Assembly (NCBI GenBank): GCA_002451855.1
Contig: DKDS01000107.1
Span: 1-6,300, forward strand
DNA length: 6,300 nucleotides
Direction of reading: 5' to 3'
From: Ruminococcaceae bacterium UBA6842
GTDB taxonomy: Bacteria; Bacillota; Clostridia; Oscillospirales; Acutalibacteraceae
Positions 5,092 to 6,300 of the stretch are shown piece by piece. The notes beneath the pieces are model-generated. The model was not told the DNA's origin. It did no database searches and worked only from the letters and a program-made list of their open reading frames with translations. Numbering within the stretch: position 1 is the first letter of the stretch; each line of letters starts with the position of its first letter. The position numbers and the translations under genes are program-made.

Positions 5092-6300
5092 TTGTCCTTT
5101 CCGCTTGAAAACATAAGAAATTTTTGCATAGTGGCGCACATAGACCACGGAAAGTCCACCCTTGCGGACCGCCTTTTAGAGCTTACGCAGTCGGTTGCCA
5201 AAAGGGATATGGAGGAACAGATATTAGACAGTATGGACCTTGAGCGTGAGCGCGGTATCACCATAAAGGCTCATGCGGTAACTCTTTATTACACCGCAAA
5301 GGACGGCAAGGAGTACGAGCTTAACCTTATAGACACTCCCGGCCATGTGGACTTTAATTACGAGGTATCCCGTTCGCTTGCGGCGTGTGAGGGTGCGGTG
5401 CTTATTGTCGATGCCTCGCAGGGTATAGAGGCGCAAACGCTTGCCAACACATATCTTGCGGTCGACCACGGACTTGAGCTTTTGCCCGTTATCAATAAAA
5501 TAGACCTGCCCTCGGCAGAGCCTGAGAGGGTCAAAAAGGAAATAGAGGATATAATCGGTATACCTGCGGAGGACGCACCGATGGTCTCCGCAAAGACCGG
5601 TCTTAATGTTGAAGAGGTGCTTGAGCGCATTATAACCGATATTCCGTCACCGAAGGGCGATATAAACGCGCCGCTTACGGCGCTTGTGTTCGATTCCTAT
5701 TATGACCCGTATAAGGGCGTAGTCGTGTACTTCCGTGTTATGAGCGGCAAGCTTAAAACCGGCGATAGAATAAGAATGATGGCAACGGGAGCCGATTTCG
5801 ATACTGTGGAGATAGGCAGAAAAAGAGCTACCTGTATGGAGCCGTGCGATGTGCTTGAGGCAGGCGAGGTAGGCTATCTTACCGCCTCGATAAAAACGGT
5901 TAACGAAGCGCGGGTAGGCGATACGGTAACTTTGGCGGAGCGCCCCGCGCAAAAACCGCTTGAAGGTTACAGAAAGGTAAATCCCGTGGTTTTCTGCGGA
6001 ATTTATCCTGCGGACGGCGCAAAGTACCCCGATCTTCGCGAAGCGCTTGAAAAGCTCAGCCTTAACGACGCGTCATTGCTTTTCGAGCCTGAAAGCTCAA
6101 AAGCACTGGGCTTCGGCTTCAGATGCGGATTTTTGGGTCTTCTCCATATGGAAATAATTGAGGAGCGGCTGGAAAGGGAATACAACCTTGACCTTGTTAC
6201 CACCGCCCCGAGTGTTGAGTACAAATTTGTGCTTACAAACGGCGAGACGGTTACGGTGGACAACCCGACCAACTATCCCGACCCTGCGCTGATTGCCGAG
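5092..6300 (+). CDS. lepA: Elongation factor 4 (LepA), back-translocating ribosomal GTPase; C-terminus beyond window
   Basis: The first 403 residues of a protein usually about 600 aa long, open to the right edge. It is a translation GTPase that acts on the 70S ribosome and resembles EF-G. The G domain is complete: G1 AHIDHGKST (15-23), G2 RGITIK (54-59), G3 DTPGH (81-85), G4 NKID (135-138) and G5 SAKTG (166-170). Domain II follows at about 190-285, including AGEVGYLTASIK. An EF-G domain III-like part follows, then the LepA-typical GFRCGFLGLLHMEI (342-355). The missing part should hold the domain V-like region and the LepA-specific C-terminal domain. Translation starts at TTG, supported by a perfect AAGGAG and by the protein beginning right at the family's usual N-terminus (SFPLENIRNFCIVAHIDHG). 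It has its own promoter. In many Bacillota lepA is followed by hemW, hrcA and grpE, which would be off the right edge. Confidence 0.98.
   Translation, partial: MSFPLENIRNFCIVAHIDHGKSTLADRLLELTQSVAKRDMEEQILDSMDLERERGITIKAHAVTLYYTAKDGKEYELNLIDTPGHVDFNYEVSRSLAACEGAVLIVDASQGIEAQTLANTYLAVDHGLELLPVINKIDLPSAEPERVKKEIEDIIGIPAEDAPMVSAKTGLNVEEVLERIITDIPSPKGDINAPLTALVFDSYYDPYKGVVVYFRVMSGKLKTGDRIRMMATGADFDTVEIGRKRATCMEPCDVLEAGEVGYLTASIKTVNEARVGDTVTLAERPAQKPLEGYRKVNPVVFCGIYPADGAKYPDLREALEKLSLNDASLLFEPESSKALGFGFRCGFLGLLHMEIIEERLEREYNLDLVTTAPSVEYKFVLTNGETVTVDNPTNYPDPALIAE

Noticed and set aside
4992..6272. Leftward open frames between 4992 and 6272
   Set aside because: They are antisense to lepA, whose G1-G5 motifs on the plus strand leave no doubt about the coding strand.
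1..6300. CRISPR array, insertion sequence, toxin-antitoxin pair or phage-defence system
   Set aside because: No regularly spaced direct repeats, transposase, nuclease or toxin-like genes were seen in any frame.

Overview
The window looks like chromosomal DNA of a Gram-positive, low-to-moderate GC bacterium, most likely a gut-type member of class Clostridia (Bacillota). The evidence is AGGAG-type ribosome sites, sigma-A promoters with 17-bp spacers, a SpoIVFB-like membrane protease of spore-forming lineages, and the paired half-transporter ABC exporter common in Clostridia. Genus cannot be assigned from this sequence alone.

Layout, left to right. (1) 1-173, minus: the 5' part of an unrecognised gene running off the left edge, with a good ribosome site and a terminator-like hairpin in its leader. 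(2) 174-401: no protein gene, but four separate hairpins and a short tRNA T-arm-like fragment. This may be the boundary of an integrated element, which is an inference. (3) 402-493, minus: a complete tRNA-Ser(GGA) with encoded CCA, its own promoter (532-560) and a terminator (344-370). (4) 702-1509, plus: a two-gene overlapping unit encoding a 75-aa single-pass membrane protein and a 196-aa M50 site-2-protease-like protein without the CBS domain of B. subtilis SpoIVFB. (5) 1506-4956, minus: two ABC half-transporters in tandem that together form one heterodimeric exporter. One NBD lacks the catalytic Glu and the switch His, and the other has a degenerate signature motif. (6) 5092-6300, plus: lepA (elongation factor 4), starting with TTG and running off the right edge.

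Transcription. The exporter operon and lepA diverge from a 135-bp intergenic region holding two back-to-back sigma-A promoters whose -35 boxes are 17 bp apart. The M50 gene and the second exporter gene converge and share four bases at their stop codons.

Most of the window is ordinary. The parts most worth a second look are the minimal protease/anchor pair and the hairpin-dense segment with a tRNA-like scar between the left-edge gene and tRNA-Ser. I did not see a clearly new biological system.
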